Notes under the pieces: generated by a model
What the model was told of the DNA's origin: nothing
What the model saw: only the letters and a program-made list of their open reading frames with translations
Database searches by the model: none
In this document: positions 4,909-5,489 of the stretch, piece by piece
How the letters are laid out: each line of letters begins with the position of its first letter
Numbering within the stretch: position 1 is the first letter of the stretch
From: Ferruginibacter sp.
Lineage (GTDB): Bacteria > Bacteroidota > Bacteroidia > Chitinophagales > Chitinophagaceae
Direction: 5' to 3'
DNA length: 5,489 nucleotides
Assembly: GCA_018882645.1 (NCBI GenBank)
Contig: VERM01000126.1
Span: 1-5,489, forward strand
Translations under genes and position numbers: made by a program

Positions 4909-5489
4909 GTAATCAACTATGGCATCAAAAAAGTCCTGGCGATGGAACTCCGGCCACAACTTATCGGTAAAGTAAAGTTCTGCATAGGCCAGTTGCCAGA
5001 GCAGGAAGTTACTGATGCGGTGCTCACCGCTTGTACGAATCATCAATTCCGGATCGGGAATCTCCCGCGTGTAAAGGTGTTCCTGAATCATCTCTTCCGA
5101 AATGTCTTCAGGATTGCATTGTCCTGAAGAAACCATGGCACCAATTTTTTTCATTGCATCTGCAATTTCAGCCTTGGAGCTATAGCTGAGAGCCAGCACC
5201 AGGTTGAGCCGCTTGTTGCCTGCCGTTTGACTGATGGTTTGGGCCAATTCGCGCTGGCATTCTTCAGGCAACAGGTGCAGACGACCGATGGCATGCAAGC
5301 GAATGCTGTTTTTGTTGAGTGTGGGCAATTCGGCATGCAAGGTTTTTACCAGCAAGGTCATCAGCGCATCAATCTCTTCTTTGGGGCGGTTCCAGTTTTC
5401 GGTTGAAAATGCATAAAGCGTGAGGAATTCTATGCCCAGTTCGGCGGCTGCTTCCGTACAGTCCCGCACTGATTTTACCCCATGCTGGT
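4849..5489 (-). CDS. uppS: Isoprenyl transferase (undecaprenyl diphosphate synthase), 5' end outside window, unusual C-terminus
   Basis: This cytosolic cis-prenyltransferase condenses farnesyl diphosphate with eight isopentenyl diphosphates to make undecaprenyl diphosphate, the lipid carrier for peptidoglycan and other envelope glycans. The frame is open to the right edge: codons before the GTG at 5469 read QHGVKSV, typical family sequence, so the start and the catalytic MDGNGRW region lie outside. Numbering from that GTG, family motifs are FSTENWNRP (21-29), LNLVLALSYSSKAEI (88-102), PDPELMIRTSGE (138-149), HRISNFLLWQ (150-159, with the diphosphate-binding arginines R145 and R151) and AYAELYFTDKLWPEF (161-175). 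Resemblance stops after AIVDYQ (183-188). Relatives continue with an Arg-rich stretch containing RFG (the RxG motif that completes the partner subunit's active site). Here 18 hydrophobic residues follow, with only RFA at 195-197, and neither other frame restores RFG. G+C (33 of 60 at 5221-5280) is far above the defence genes, marking this as backbone. Confidence 0.93.
   Translation of the reverse strand, partial: QHGVKSVRDCTEAAAELGIEFLTLYAFSTENWNRPKEEIDALMTLLVKTLHAELPTLNKNSIRLHAIGRLHLLPEECQRELAQTISQTAGNKRLNLVLALSYSSKAEIADAMKKIGAMVSSGQCNPEDISEEMIQEHLYTREIPDPELMIRTSGEHRISNFLLWQLAYAELYFTDKLWPEFHRQDFFDAIVDYQIIIFCGRFAVDFFYEYFL

Noticed and set aside
4909..5127. Continuation of the plus-strand frame from 4822
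   Set aside because: It is the exact antisense of conserved uppS codons, so it is a shadow there.
5151..5416. Short frames on both strands inside uppS
   Set aside because: They overlap the clearly conserved uppS frame and have Cys- and Ser-rich shadow-like translations.

Overview
The window looks like part of a Bacteroidota chromosome. The main reason is the minus-strand isoprenyl transferase (undecaprenyl diphosphate synthase) at the right edge, whose sequence reads like the Bacteroidota branch of the family. Supporting reasons are the lack of good Shine-Dalgarno sequences and several TAnnTTTG-like promoter boxes. This placement is an inference; no search was run.

Left part (1-3007): three tightly packed plus-strand genes, probably one operon. 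The first is the C-terminal part of a Z1-domain protein; it is open to the left edge, so the gene starts outside the window. One base later comes a DUF4420-type PD-(D/E)XK nuclease-fold protein, and eight bases after that an unrecognised 242-residue protein. From memory of the literature, Z1 plus DUF4420 proteins belong to restriction-modification-like operons that also carry a DNA methyltransferase, a MutL/MORC-type ATPase and often an AIPR protein. If so, the methyltransferase and ATPase would lie left of this window, and the 242-residue protein sits where AIPR is often found.

Middle (3008-4163): a 319-base spacer rich in A and C with a perfect 9-bp inverted repeat right after the operon, then a lone AT-rich gene for a probable cytoplasmic zinc metallopeptidase (HELFHH plus a downstream DEALAV glutamate).

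Right part (4164-5489): an AT-rich spacer with a small palindrome, then an 84-residue unknown ORF bracketed by two copies of a 26-base repeat (25 of 26 identical). Each copy holds a perfect 7-bp-stem hairpin, and each is followed 10-11 bases later by a TAnnTTTG box. The second copy runs into another inverted repeat and the start of a plus-strand reading frame that overlaps the 3' end of uppS. The uppS reading frame loses family resemblance after its DYQ motif and ends in 18 unrelated residues, so its C-terminal RxG motif appears altered or lost.

Base composition changes along the window. Hand-counted 60-base rows give 21/60 and 16/60 G+C in the nuclease gene, 14/60 in the metallopeptidase, 25/60 in the small ORF and 33/60 in uppS. 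This fits an acquired AT-rich defence island next to the uppS backbone gene, with a rearranged junction between about 4380 and 4910.
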